Shown: positions 45,883 to 58,789, counted from the first letter of the stretch. The stretch is 64,000 bases of DNA from Mixophyes australis (GCA_036250195.1 JAVHZZ010000002.1:367166624-367230623), one strand, 5' to 3'. The notes: generated from the sequence alone by a model not told the origin. Numbers and translations: made by a program.

Positions 45883-47292
45883 TTGAACGATCAGAGCCGT
45901 TCATATAGAATGATGAGACTTTCCAAATTGAAGTTGCTGTATTATGAATATCAGACAAATAAACGGTATTGCAATTCAGATGGCATAGAAGGTGTTGCCT
46001 GTGAGTATTCAGAAAATATTACATTTGGAAGATATTTAATGTAAGCACAAGCATCATGTCTCTGCTGGGCACAGCCATTCACAGACAGTGCATATTTATC
46101 AAGCAAAGTTGAAACAGACGCAGAGGGCCAATAGCAAAGCAATATTATAATTAAAAGTGCAACAGAAACATAACGTAATGAAATCAGAGCTAGATGCCAG
46201 GTTTGTGCGAATGATCTTCTTTGCCAACAATAATTATGTACTCCTGCTCTAAATAAATACGATACAAGTAAATTACATTTTTCATTACTCAGTCACTGCA
46301 GTCTCCTTAAATATTTCTTTGCTGTATAATTCACTTCAGGTTACAGTAAATAAATCCCACTTGACCAGCTTTCATCTCCCATTCTTGCTTGTTCTTTTAA
46401 ACTTTAATTCAGTCACACTTCCATAGCAATGGAGAAAACTTTGCTCAACGTGCAGCCTACTGTAAAGTAGATTATTATGGTGGCTTACAGTAAAAAAGTT
46501 TCTGAGTTTGTGAAGCTGACGAAAGCAAACATTAACACATGTCCTTTTAAAAGGAGAATCAATATCACCCCCCCCCCCCCCCCACACACACACCTCCCCG
46601 GGACCCCCAATAATAGACCTGCAAAAGTTTGAATCCGGGGCATTGCAGCAGCTAACATTCAGCACTGACAAGGGTTCAATGCAGTCTGTACTCTTTTCAA
46701 CTCATCCAAACTATTATGCCTGAAGAAGCACGTGAAACAGCAGTGGTAAGTAGCTCATGACCCATGAGCAGGGCCACCATTAGGGGGGTATGAGGGGTAC
46801 CACAGTAAGGGGCCGGGGCCTAGACTAACCAAGGGGCGATAAGTTTCTTTGTGTACTGTACATCAGTAGCCCAGTCTTAGTGACAGACAACCAGCCCAGA
46901 ATGACAGTGTCCTAGGCTATTAATGGTGTGACCTGATGCCACACTCATCTTCCTGCCGCCATTACCCAAGGTGTGTTCTGGCTGCAGTACAAGCCAAGCT
47001 GCAATCAATCTAATTATGACTCATTCCGCCAGTCCATTTGCCTTGGATATCAAACCAAAAGAGTTGGTAGTGAGAGGCGACATAGCGCAAACCGCTGGCG
47101 TTTGAGTTACCATGCCTGACAGTGTTGGAAAAAATTTAATGGAAAAGAGCCCCCTCTTAAAGTATGAGTCATGGTACTTCACATCTGTCCTGGTCCTCTA
47201 GGGGGAGAGATAATGTAGGAATAAGTTCCCCCTTTGCTTCTAATATTAAATCTACTGTGCCCGTACCCACTAATAATACATGTACTGTGTAC
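45883..47292. other. Mostly unique stretch with repeat fragments
   Basis: No gene. It contains C16 (46568-46583). A CCTGAAGAAGCACGTGAAAC word near 46718 recalls the 50857 region. CAGGGCCACCATTAGGGGGG at 46772 resembles a hAT left end with no right end found. Confidence 0.4.
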
Positions 47293-47640
47293 GAGGCAGC
47301 ACGGTGGCTAAGTGGTTAGCACTTCCGCCTCACAGCACTGGGGTCATGAGTTCAATTCCCGTACATGGCCAAATCTGAGTGGAGTTTGTATGTTCTCTCC
47401 GTGTTTGCGTGGGTTTCCTCCGGGTGCTCCGGTTTCCTCCCACACCCCAAAAACATACTAGTAGGTTAATTGGCTGCTATAAAAAAAATTGACCCTAGTC
47501 TGTGTGTGTCTGTCTGTGTTTGTGTATGTTAAGGAATTTAGACTAAGCTCCAATGGAGCAGGGACTGATGTGAATGAGTTCTCTGTACAGCGCTGCAGAT
47601 TCAGTGGCGCTATATAAATAAATGGTGATGATGATGATGG
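47293..47640 (+). mobile_element. tRNA-derived SINE, copy 4 (best preserved)
   Basis: The head GGCAGCACGGTGGCTAAGTG contains the A box (47305-47315). The B box GAGTTCAATTCC is at 47348-47359. The tail carries CAGCGCTGCAGATTCAG, GGCGCTATATAAATAAA and (GAT)n. A (TG)n-like stretch at about 47500-47528 is variable between copies. It interrupts a sequence bounded by a 22-bp inverted repeat (47185 and 47995). Confidence 0.9.
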
Positions 47641-49778
47641 TCTGTGTCCCGCTCTGACTTAACGCACTGTTACTACTTTTAATAAATATATTGTACCCCG
47701 TCCCTACTATATTGTGGCCAATTTCTACATAAATAAATAATTTTGCTGCTGTACTATAACTACTAAATATGTTTTTCCCCTTTTTTCTGTAGTATAGTGG
47801 TGTAATTACATACCTTCCATCTTCTGGATCTCGATCCGACATAATGACATAATTCATAAAAATTTAAATCCCACATTAGGAGTGACGCCACTACTCTGTA
47901 CTACGTCCCGGCACAAATGATTTAAACTTTGGCTAGCCTGTCTACTGAGTAGACAGACAGCCAATCAGGAGTGGCCTTACATTGTAAATATCTGTCCCCC
48001 TAGAGGACCGGGACAGAAACTAAGTAGCATGGCCCATGCTTGAGGGGATGAAGGCTCTTTTTTTTTTTTTTAACATAACGGTTTCCTCTAAAACTCATGC
48101 AGTTTTGCTTAAATTGCATACGATTTAAAATGATTTATGATTAATTTATTAATTAATTTATTTATTAAATGATTTAATGATTTAAAATGGCTGCACATCA
48201 TTGGCGGATTGAATTTGAATCTCCAAACCACTGGAAAGTAAATCCAACAGTTTGGAGCCCTAAACCACCGGTGATATGCGGCGGCTTAAAACTGCCATAC
48301 AAACCAATTTTTAGTAAATCTACCCCCAAGTCATAGCAAAGCTCACACATGGCACAAGTGCATAACACAGAAGTTTCCTATGAAATGCTGCAGCAAAACT
48401 TGATTTGCGTGGAGTCGCACCACGATTTCGCTGTTTGTACTAAGATTTGCTTTTAAAGAATTTGCAACCTAAAGAATGTCAGTATATGATGTATACAAGT
48501 CTGTGAACACAAGAAAATGTGAAAATATTTAAAACTAATTTTGTGTGTATCCCTCCATTAATTATTGGAAGGTATGACACAACTGCAGCTGCACATACAC
48601 TAATGTCTTCAATTTTGGAAATATTATGTAAAAATATATTCTAAATTTTAAATGAGAAGTTCTGCTTGCTTCATGTTTTATATCACATTATGCCCCAGCA
48701 TTTGAATGCATATGTATGCATGCAGAGATAAATATATTTAAATCAGAATTTGTATTTAGCCTTCGAAGATCCGGCTCATTAACATTCACAAATTGTTTTC
48801 CAAAGAAGTCATATTGGAGTCAAGATGCATGAAAAATGATTTGTATTGAACTGCAAAGAAGTGAAATGAATTAAACTTCTGAACTCTGTGCCAAAACGTG
48901 ACATTTTTAGTTATTTTGGCTTCTGTACTTTTCCATAATCTATAATGTAATTCATATTTATTGCTCACTGACGTGATTTCAATGTTGAGATCTGTTTGTT
49001 CTGCAATACACTGTTATACTTTGCTATGATACCATTGCTGATCTTTTTTCAGAACTATAGAATTCACCATTCAGGAAACATCATTTCTAATCTATTTTCA
49101 GCTACTACAAACTACTATCTGACATGTAGTCATTTAATTAAATATGTTGATATTTACCAATTTTAAAAACGACTTCACCCAATAGGTAGGTCACTAAGAA
49201 AAACAAAACATAAGTTATACTTATCTTAGCTCCAGCATTACCTATTTATGCGGGTCCCCCTTAAGGCTGTCAAAGTCCGTCCCCCCCCCATGAACATCCA
49301 AGGACCACACAGAAGCCTTAGTGTAGCAGTGCTGGAACATTTAGCTACAGGGAAATTGTAGGTTGAGCTAATGCCAGACCAAGATACGTAGAACTTTGTA
49401 TTTTAACACGCCTTAGTGAACGCCACTCAAAACTAAATTGTTGTTTAACAAAGGTTAGAATTTTTCAAATTTGGAATGGGTTGAGCTAATGTTAAATATT
49501 TTTTTTTTGTAGCTTATTAGATCACTAGAGACAAGTGACATCATTGAGCATGTTTGTGGAGGCACTTAGTTTGGAACTTGAAAGGAGAGGTGGGAAAAAT
49601 TAAAAGTGCAATACTAAAAGTAACAGACCTTTGTATCAAAAGGGTTAGGAAAAGAAGCCAGTGTGGTTTGCAAAAGAAGTAGCAAGTATTGTGAAACTAA
49701 AAAAAGATGGCCTTTAGGAAACATAAGCAGACTCAGAATAATGAAGCCGGCCGCTGTATAATGTACAAGCCTTCTGAA
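47641..49778. other. Mostly unique stretch
   Basis: No gene. It holds the right arm of a 22-bp inverted repeat at 47995-48016. At 48190-48330 a fragment ending TTTTTAGTAAATCTACCCCC looks like the end of another palindromic miniature element. Confidence 0.4.
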
Positions 49779-49786
49779 AAAACATT

Positions 49787-52275
49787 CAGGGCTGGACTGG
49801 CCATCTGGCAGTTCTGGCATTTTTCCAGAAGGGCCGAATGCCAGATGGGCCGGTCTGGCCGCCCGCACCTCTTCCTGCTCAGAGCGCCACCCATCAAGCA
49901 GAGCGGAGCTTGATGGGCATCTTCATAGTCGCGCGGTAGCACGCTGACGTCATGACGCTGTGCGTGAGGTCACTGGGTACGTGGCGCGTGGAGCCGTGGG
50001 CTGTGAGTGACGAGAATAAAAAGCAGCAGGCAGCCAGCAAGCAGGTAATCCAATTGTACTTTTGCATGGTCCTATGGTGATTGTCCTCTCTTTTCTAATT
50101 AGCCAGCAGATTAGGATATGTATATTATTATTGCCTATGTATGATTTTACACTTATTAGATGTTTTTTATTCATTATCCATTCTGTGTTGTATTGATATT
50201 ATATAGATGGATGCGGGGTATCCCTATATGATCACCTACTATGTGGCATCTATTACAGGGTCCACGTAGTAACCACTTTTATTGGTTCACCTTAGATCTT
50301 ATCACCTATGAGGTCTTGTTATTATCTTTATAGTGTGTTCGTTACTTTACATATATATATATATATATTTAGAATATTGTGTTTTGTTAATTAATTATGT
50401 ATGACACTTTTATAGTGTTATTTTTTTTTTTCATTTCTCCTCATTATAATGGGAGTAATTCTCATAATTGTGTCACTATGTATTGCAATTATTGGTCTGT
50501 GTTAGTTATATTTAACTGAACAATTCAGGCACTCTTACAATGTATTATTATGTTGCACTGTGTGTTTCCATACTCTAGGGCTTGGTTGAACATTTTAGGG
50601 TATGCATCCATACATCTATGTTTTATGTATACTGATCGTTTGGTGCTTTAAGATTTATCTCGATTCTGATTCGTTACTCCAATATGAGCTCATAGCCTGC
50701 TATCACGCATGCGCCGGCTCACGGAGCGCATCATTATACGTCATCACGCTAGCGTTGATAGATGCAGCGTTTTTCAGGAAGAGTCCCAACATGGCGCCAA
50801 CTAGTATAAAGTGTGGCTCCGTTATTACATCCATTCTATTGAACTTTCTCCTCCTGATGAAGTCCTTTAATCACATGGACGAAACGCGTTGAGGATTATC
50901 ATTTTCTACACTTGGTTATCGTGGTATGATCGCAGCAAGGCCGCCGTGGAGACTGATTGTTAACTGGCTGTCACAGGTCCCGCGAGGAGTGACATGCTAG
51001 GTGAGTACCATAAAAGATACCTTTATATGCACTACGTGTTTGGTTTTATGTAAGTTTGATACTTACTTTTAAATAATAAAATCTGTATCATACAGTACTA
51101 TACTATTTTAGTTTTTTTTGCGCTTATGGTTCTGAGGTTCCAGTTGGATCCAGTGATCCCCTTTTTATGAGGAGTGGTGATATTGGAGACACCTAGCAGT
51201 GTTGGAAATACCATCAGTTACACAGATAAAAGGCTCTATATCCGGTACGCAGACACATCACCAGTGGTGTTCTCACCTGGGATTGGTTGCAACGTGTTTA
51301 CACGAGTGCTTTCTCTAACCACCATATTGGTTTTTACTGTGAGAGTCACAGAATATATTCTTAGAGTGTATCTAATTTACCACATTCCATTTTCTCTCAC
51401 ATTGTGGTATAATATATACTGTGGTAATACACTACATGGCGCCCTGTTCCCTTTATTTCCTTGTAGATATTCCAGATTCACCATCTGTTACTGGGACCAG
51501 CTGCCTCCTGCAATTTGGACTGGGTGTTTACTATTTTTACCATGATGGTAAAAAATAATATAAAGATAATATAACAGGGGCAGACCTGATTTCACCGAAT
51601 TAGACTTTACCCTTGTGGCATCATTGAATGAATAGTTTGTCAGATGGCTGCTCAGCCACAAAATGCTTAGCGTGGCAAAATTCACAAATACTGTTCATGT
51701 GACCACAGTTATGAGCAATAATATTTGCTTAATTAAAGTTACCGACATCAAAAATGGTGTGGCATCTTGTTCACCTATTTTGTAGGCGTTGACGTCATGT
51801 TATCTCTGTCCTGTTAGCACTTTGACTGTTTTCTCTGTTACGGCAATTTGCTGAGGAGTCAGATTTGCATGGCAGTGACGAACACGTGTTGTCTTTGGTC
51901 ATAAGTCATAGTTTGTCACAGGCTTTATCCTGCTCCACCCCTCACCTTCATCACAAAAGAGTAATTTATTAACCCATTTTTTTTGTGTGCATTTAAATGT
52001 GTGGAGCAGTGTTAAAATATATATAATATATCTAACATTTTTTTTTTAAAAAACATTATAGTCTTTTACGGTGCTCCAGGTGATTTGCACAAGAAGGGAA
52101 TTGAACAGGGTGGGTAGAAGACAAAGTGTAATACATAATTTTGTGCTGATGCTTCATGTTGGACTGCACCAGCAACGCCACTTCGGCATGCAACAATATT
52201 GTGCATGGAGCCCACAGCAGGTGGGCCTGTGTGTTTTAAATGCCAGGGCTGATTTTTAGTCCCAGTCCAGCCCTG
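49787..52275 (+). mobile_element. 2.5-kb non-autonomous hAT-type element with perfect TSD
   Basis: The ends are CAGGGCTGGACTGG and its exact complement CCAGTCCAGCCCTG. The 8-bp duplication AAAACATT is perfect at 49779-49786 and 52276-52283. It is the same family as 35234-38767 by both ends, but its interior is unrelated and lacks minisatellites. A donor-like CAG|GTAATC lies at 50044. At 50855-50895 the words CTCCTGATGAAGTCC and GGACGAAACGCGTTGAGG recall a phrase I associate with other frog repeats, so an older repeat may be captured inside. No transposase is visible. Confidence 0.93.
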
Positions 52276-52283
52276 AAAACATT

Positions 52284-53618
52284 ATACAGCGGGCGGGTGT
52301 TTGCATTGCCCCCTTAATAGCATGAACTGAACTGTCGCCCTTACAAGTGACATAAAGGTGACTGTCGCTCTGTGTGTTTTCCGGAATTATTCTATGTCAC
52401 TATTGCAAGATGTTTAATTTGATGACAGTCGGAAATTAGGTCAGTCGTGATTACCATATCCATGTAACTAGTGTCGGAATTTCTAGTTTTAATGACTACC
52501 ACCACATTGCACAAATGTTTCCTAATTTGTCCTGGTTTCCCAATTGAGAATGTTAGCAGGTAAATTTAATCCTAAACTAAAATTATTTCTGCTTACAAAA
52601 TAGGTAGGCGATGAGTTCACTTCAATACATTTAAAACAAATGTTACTTACCAAACTTCAAATAATAATTCCAGTTTAAATCTAACAGATATTTTCTCTGT
52701 CTCAGCAATGGGAATAAGTGTTTTGATTTGTTTTGATTTTGTACAGATTTAGTAGGGATTATTTACATTTACAAAAATGACAGCCAAGAGGGTGGTGTCT
52801 GCGGGAATGGAAGAGTGTACATTTTCTGATGGAAGGCGTTGGGTGGATCGCGGGATGACTTTTTAACTTCTGGATTTTAGTTTTGCACTTCAGTGGAAGA
52901 ACTAGATTTCATATGATGTATACCGTGTTTTTTTCAGACACCGGGATTTTTCACCCTTTGATAAATAGACCTCTTAAACCAATGTAATGAATACGCACAA
53001 AATAGCATAATAATGTAATAAAGAAAGTGTGTCAATGTTCCTTCATTCTCATTATTATTTTAAGACATGAAAAAGTATTTTAGGTGAAAAATAGAGGTTG
53101 AAATGAATGAATGCTGTTACTAAAGCGGTAGCAGGTTGGACTCTGTAAAGGTGTTTACATTCTTCCCACCATGCGTAATTTCAGGTAAACCCACAAATAT
53201 AGGGGCATTCCCCCTTTATTATGGCGAGTCCAAAAAGAAGTGGGAATGTACCTTGACAAACACTTCTAAGAAAATTAGGCACAGTTGTGCAAAGAGAGGC
53301 AATGTCAGTCTGTATTTATTGTGATTCATAAACAAATCCTACAGTTATGAAGTTATAGGAGATACTAGAATAAAATAACTAGACTTTCTTAAAAGTTAAC
53401 TCCGCCTTCCTTAGAGTTTTTTCATGGATATATGTGCAAAATCCTAAAGGTCTATTATGCAAGTATAACAATGTTTCTGTCTCAAACACAGGGCAGCTCC
53501 TGTATACCTTCCCTAGCATCACCTAGATTGGACCGGGAGAAATAAATTATTGTGAGACAGAGAAATTAAGTGTCACATCCGCATGAGGGAGAGTAGTTAT
53601 ATCTTATTTATAAACACT
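52284..53618. other. Unique non-coding stretch
   Basis: AT-rich, no gene or delimited repeat. Confidence 0.45.
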
Positions 53619-53626
53619 CCCATGCC

Positions 53627-53792
53627 CAGGGAAGGGCTGGAAAACTATAGCCCGGGAGGCAAGACTCGACTCAGCGGTCTATTTTAAATGGAAAAAAATG
53701 CAGGTGGCCCAGTGATCCAGCCCAAGGTAGCCCATTATGGGACCAGCCTGGGGGGCAGATGCCCCCCTGCTCCCCAGCCCAGCCTGCCCCTG
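53627..53792. mobile_element. 166-bp hAT-type miniature element
   Basis: The left end is CAGGGAAGGGCTGG and the right end, in complement, is CAGGGGCAGGCTGG. The flanks CCCATGCC (53619-53626) and CTCATGCC (53793-53800) match at 7 of 8. A fragment of the same right end lies at 34681-34708. Non-coding. Confidence 0.85.
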
Positions 53793-53800
53793 CTCATGCC

Positions 53801-55340
53801 TATGTAATTTACAGATGATCACTGTATTTTAAGACATATGTCTTAATATAACACTTGTTGTTGAGTAACAAATGTGCTGCGTGCACTACATTAGGTCTTA
53901 CTACTCACATACAGTTGGTAGGCAGCATAGTCAGTGCTCCGACTTGTACCATCTTTAAGAAAATACTAGCTGGGTAGCAACCCACCCCCTTATTCTGTTA
54001 GTAATCCTGTTTAACACTAGCAAAAGGCGATAAAGTACAATACATAGTAAATGTTCACATTGCCATACACCCTAACATTTAAATATGCAATATTGTGACA
54101 AAATAAGACCTGCCCAATTGGCTCCCAGTGCCACAATTGGTGAAGGTCACACCCACCTTCCAATAAGACCCACCCCCTCATTACATTGGTAACTCTACCA
54201 CTTATTAACCATTATCTCCTAAAGCAACATCTGTCCATACCCCCATCATGTCAACACCTCCTGTCCATACCTCCCATTACTTCACATGACTAGAGGAACA
54301 CTTAAGCTACTTGACTAGTATCAATGTATACAAATATTCAAGCCAACAATAAAAGTAATTGTGTGTTAAGGGCCTGTAAATAGTCACCAGTAGTCATTAG
54401 AACAAATCTGATTTATTTATTTTTTTAAGCACTACATACATTTGAAGCAGAGTTTAGAGTAGGAACCAGGACAGCCTGACTAAGAATTCAATATCTATGT
54501 TATTTTATAATAGTTCTGTATTTGGTTTAGCTTTCAATAGCTGGTCATGTTAATTGCAAAAAGAAAACAACATTGGACCTGATTCATTTATGAACATATA
54601 TGCCGATATGAGCCGTATTTTGTGTTATATTACTCTGCGCATGCCCAGAGACAAACTATACGTCAGAGAACACATTTTTATGTGATTCATCTTCGAGAGC
54701 AATGGACAATTAAGACAGGCTATGATTTCATGGGTGGAAAGGGGAATGAACTGGGCGAATGCATGTAGTCAATGTACAGTAAGGGCGTGCCAAGCTCGAG
54801 CGCATGCAGCAGTGTTGGATTCAAGCTTCGGGCATCTCTAAGGTACAATTTTTTCTGTTGTATGTTACACCAGCTACAGGTCAGGTGTAAGTGCCGAGTG
54901 ATAGCGAGGACGGTCGCATATGCATGCTAGAACATGTGTTTGCAGGTGTAAAAAAAATAATTTATGCACAGTAGACAGTTAATAACATCCTGAGTAATGG
55001 ATCTCATGAGGAAAACAAACACTTTTTTAATGTTGTTTTCATTACTGACTATATTATTCATGTCATGTGAGAATAACTAAATACTTTTTTTTCTGTGTGT
55101 TCTCCTGGGACTTTATATTGAATATATGTATTGCGTATTGTATGTATCCTGCAGTGTATTGTCTCTCAGAGCAGAGCGAACCTAGACCCGTATTCAACAA
55201 CAGACATTTTTCAGATCCACTTATAGTTGAAAACGGGCGTGCATATCCCTGATTTACATTGTTTCGAGGTGCACTTTAATACATTTAGCTTAAAATGATC
55301 TAAGTGCCCATATGTAAAGTGTTAATAAATAATTAATCTT
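53801..55340. other. Mostly unique stretch with an old repeat
   Basis: No gene. At 54570-55250 the words GACCTGATTCATTTATGAAC and ATATGCCGATATGAGCCGTA, and later CAGAGCGAACCTAGACCCGT, look like pieces of an eroded interspersed repeat. Ends not defined. Confidence 0.4.
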
Positions 55341-55516
55341 GGGGCTAGATTTACTAAACTGCGTGTTTGAAAAAGTGGAGATGTTGCCTGTAGCAACCAA
55401 TCAGATTCTAGCTGTCATTTTGTAGAATGCACTAAATAAATGACAGCAAGAATCTGAATGGTTGCTATAGGCAAAATCTCCCCTTTTCTAAACCCGCAGT
55501 TCAGTAAATATACCCC
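55341..55516. mobile_element. Palindromic CCAAT-arm element, copy 3
   Basis: The left arm starts GGGGCTAGATTTACTAAACT and carries GTAGCAACCAATCAGATTCT. The right arm carries the complement with CTGAATGG (CCAAT mutated to CCATT) and ends TATACCCC. It differs from the 9554 copy in its outer arms, so it is a separate subfamily. Confidence 0.82.
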
Positions 55517-56783
55517 TTGGTCTTTAACAAGAATGATAAGCACATTTTTACCTCCAGCTTGGTCCCTATACAGTAATTTAGTAACCTTTGCAGTAGAGGT
55601 GGATTCAGGGGTGTAATACTCCATCGCCAGGGACTATATCGCTGCACCCGGTGAAACAGCGGCAGTTCCGCTACTGGGTGGACTATATTCTCTTGCCTTA
55701 CCTTTCTCTAACCTACAGTACAAATCACTGACTCGGATCAGTAAATAAATTGCTTTGCCAACAGCAATAAATTCTACAGCACAACAAATAATTTCTGCTA
55801 TCACCAAATTCCTATTATTATGGTGTGAGATTATAAAAATGATGTAACTCTCCATAAAATACATATGTATATCTATATCTTCCACGTTTACAGTATATGT
55901 TTTCACATGGCATTTTAAAAGATGTGTGTTCAGAGTGTGGGTTTATTTCCTTCTTTTCAAAAAGAGGGAAAATGGTGATAATAACGAAAATGGGAAATAA
56001 ATGGCTCAGGGGGAGGGGGTCTCAGTGACACACAATTACAACAAAAAAGATACTAAATCATATACAAGCTATTAAATCAACTGCAATACATTTAGAGAAT
56101 CAGGTAACTTTGCTGAGTAACTGTGAGGGGGTTCTGTTAAGCTAAAGGGGAGGTGGTGGAGGGGGGTTCAAGATCCATATTTGGCCTAATTACTGAAGAA
56201 ACCTCTATATCCTAACACATTTGTGCCATTATATTATATAAATTTTTATTATATTTTAAATTAAATTATATATATTTATTTATTTATACCATCTAACAAT
56301 GGGGGAGAAAACACAGGTACAATATAGCACACCTAAAGTTTCCATTTCAAAGCATAACTGAATTGTGGTTATAATCTTAATGATGGTGGGGGTAGAGGAT
56401 TGTTCAAATTTGTGACTATTACTGCTTTTGTGACTATGAGAATTTGACCCAATATATACCATATATAAGATTTGAGACAGATAGAGGTGTAAAAGAGCTA
56501 CTTCTGGGGAGATGGTTGCAGCCTTGTTTAAGACTGTACTAGCCAAGTTCAAGACCTCCCTCCAAAGAGGATGGATTATGGGCAACAAAAGTTGTGCATA
56601 ATGTCTCCTGTTTTATTTCAATTGTACTAACAAAATTGTATTTGATTGGGCTACATTTTATAAAAACAAATTCTAATTGTTCTATAGCAAAGTTTGACAA
56701 TCTGTAACTCTCTAAATGTTGCAAAAGTACAAGTACCAGCATGACATGTCAAGCATCTGCGTATCTATAATTTAAAAACATCT
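55517..56783. other. Unique AT-rich stretch
   Basis: No gene. Includes a TA/TTTA-rich segment at 56230-56285. Confidence 0.45.
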
Positions 56784-56977
56784 GGGGGTAAATGTATCAA
56801 GCCGAGCGCTTCCGACAGGATTGAAAAGTGGAGATGTTGCCTATAGCAACCAATCAGATTCTAGGTATCATTTATTTAGTACATTCTGCAAAATTATAAC
56901 TAGAATCTGATTGGTAGCTATAGGCAACATCTCCACTTTTCAAACCCGCCGGAAACTCTCAGCTTGAAACATTTACC
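56784..56977. mobile_element. Palindromic CCAAT-arm element, copy 4
   Basis: The left arm runs GGGGGTAAATGTATCAAGCC, then AGATGTTGCCTATAGCAACC and AATCAGATTCTAGG. The right arm gives the complement, including GGCGGGTTTG in reverse. The right CCAAT word reads TGATTGGTAGC. It is the same subfamily as the copy at 9554. Confidence 0.85.
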
Positions 56978-58552
56978 AGCCGAAGTAGAGATGTAGTGAA
57001 AACTGTTCTGCAAAATAATTGCCTTATGCTGCATTTGGGCACAAAATTTTTGCATATTTCTCAGGCAGAATTTAAAAATGACACAAAATGCAGAATTTAC
57101 GAATACAGCGTGGTATGGACAATCCGCGGCATGGTGAAGCAAAATCTGAATTTGAAGGATGTACGACTGAATCTTCTCAACCCTACAACCAGGGAAGGAG
57201 CCAGATCGTCACCTGACGAACGGTAACGTGACCTCAAAAAGGTAAGTTGTTTTTTTTTAGTTTTTTTTTTTACAGGAGTCACTCGGACCCCCTGGTCAGC
57301 TGGGCCCCTGGGCAACTGCCCATCGTGCCCAGTCGGAAAGACGTCCCTGCTGCAAATGGCTTATACTGTCACAAAATGAGTTTTATGTGAAATATTGCTG
57401 CGAGTTGGGATATGTAGCCAAATGAATATTAATAGTCTCATTTACTAGCCAATTAGCAGTAATAGTTTTGGCACTTTTTCATTTACACAACTAGAGAATT
57501 TTCTTCTGCCCACAAAAAAAAATCATGTTTTTGTTATTTAACGTTGGACCCATTTGTCGGACATATGGCAGGGATGAGAGCCATGTAGAAACAACTTCTG
57601 GTGGAAGGAAAATTGGAGCAATGCAAAAATAATTATGCTGGCTTTGGAGACATTGGACGCTAGGGTTAAACTGGCTTACATTTCCCAGAATGCTTTAATC
57701 CTTTAGTCAAGGAGAAAGCAGTAATAACAGCCCAATACTTTGAAAATATTCAAACTATATTCAAACTATATAGTTATAATGACAATAACAATAACAGTAA
57801 TAAGATTAAATAATATTATTATTTATATAAAAGTTGACATTCTTCAGCACTGTACAATGAGTAGCTAACGGAAACATATATAAAATATATACATACATAA
57901 GATATATAGGAACAAACTAATAGAGTAAGTTAATACACTGTGCTGTTTATCATCACGACCTGATTGAGTCTGAAAAAAAGATTATCGAGTTCATCAGGTT
58001 TTATGCATGACTTTAGTAAATAAATTACACAAGCTGCTATTTTAAAATGACTGAGGTCAAAATTAAAATGCACATTATTTCAGACTACATAGTCAGTTAA
58101 TTTGTTTTTATGTTGTTTATAGCACATAAGAATTTTGAGAGAATGTTGAGATAACCTTGTTTAAACTCAAACAATAATAGCTATATGCTCTCCTGTAACA
58201 TTTAAATGCATTGATTTTTATTTTAGAATATACTTCTATTGTTCACCAAAGCCTTGATATTATCTAAGAAGAGTTGTTTATTTCCATTGCCCTGGATAAA
58301 ACACAAAAGTACTCTTTGTATATTCATTTCTTAAAATGTGTATTTCTATTTCGAACCCCAAGGGATAATAAATATGCACATCTCCAATATTTAAACAATT
58401 TGGTGCCGCTAGGCTGATCAGGCTGGGAAGCCTGGTGATCACAGCTGTTATACTGCAAGAATCCACTGACTTTGAGTTCTGTGTGCGGCTAATTTGACAC
58501 ACTGCAGAACTCCATCTGAAGAGTTCTGTAGCACAATGGTCTCGATCCCTAC
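56978..58552. other. Mostly unique stretch with a hAT-like end
   Basis: No gene. At 57269-57343 the minus strand reads CAGGGACGTCTTTCCGACTG ... CAGTTGCCCAGGGGCCC, the same end as at 16594. The opposite end was not found. At 57780-57860 a degenerate, inverted AGCACTGTACAA-type tail recalls the SINE/LINE 3' end. Confidence 0.4.
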
Positions 58553-58710
58553 TAGGGATGAGCGCACTCGGATTTATGAAATCCGAGCCCACCCGAACGT
58601 TGCGGATCCGAGTCGGATCCGAGACAGATCCGGGTATTGGCGCCAAATTCAAAAGTGAAACTGAGGCTCTGACTCATAATCCCGTTGTCGGATCTCGCGA
58701 TACTCGGATC

Positions 58711-58741
58711 CTATAAATTCCCCGCTAGTCGCCGCCATCTT
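58711..58741 (+). promoter_or_regulatory. Transposon promoter: TATA box and YY1-like site
   Basis: CTATAAATTC (58711-58720) is followed at 58731-58741 by GCCGCCATCTT, the reverse complement of the YY1 core AAGATGGCGGC. A YY1 site about 20 bp after a TATA box is a plausible transcription start region. The transposase ATG lies about 770 bp downstream. Functional role inferred from motifs only. Confidence 0.55.
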
Positions 58742-58789
58742 CACTCGGGCATTGATCAGGGTAGAGGGAGGGTGTGTTAGGTGGTCCTC

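Noticed and set aside
46772..47180. hAT element starting CAGGGCCACCATTAGG
   Set aside because: The left end looks right, but no right end or target duplication could be found.
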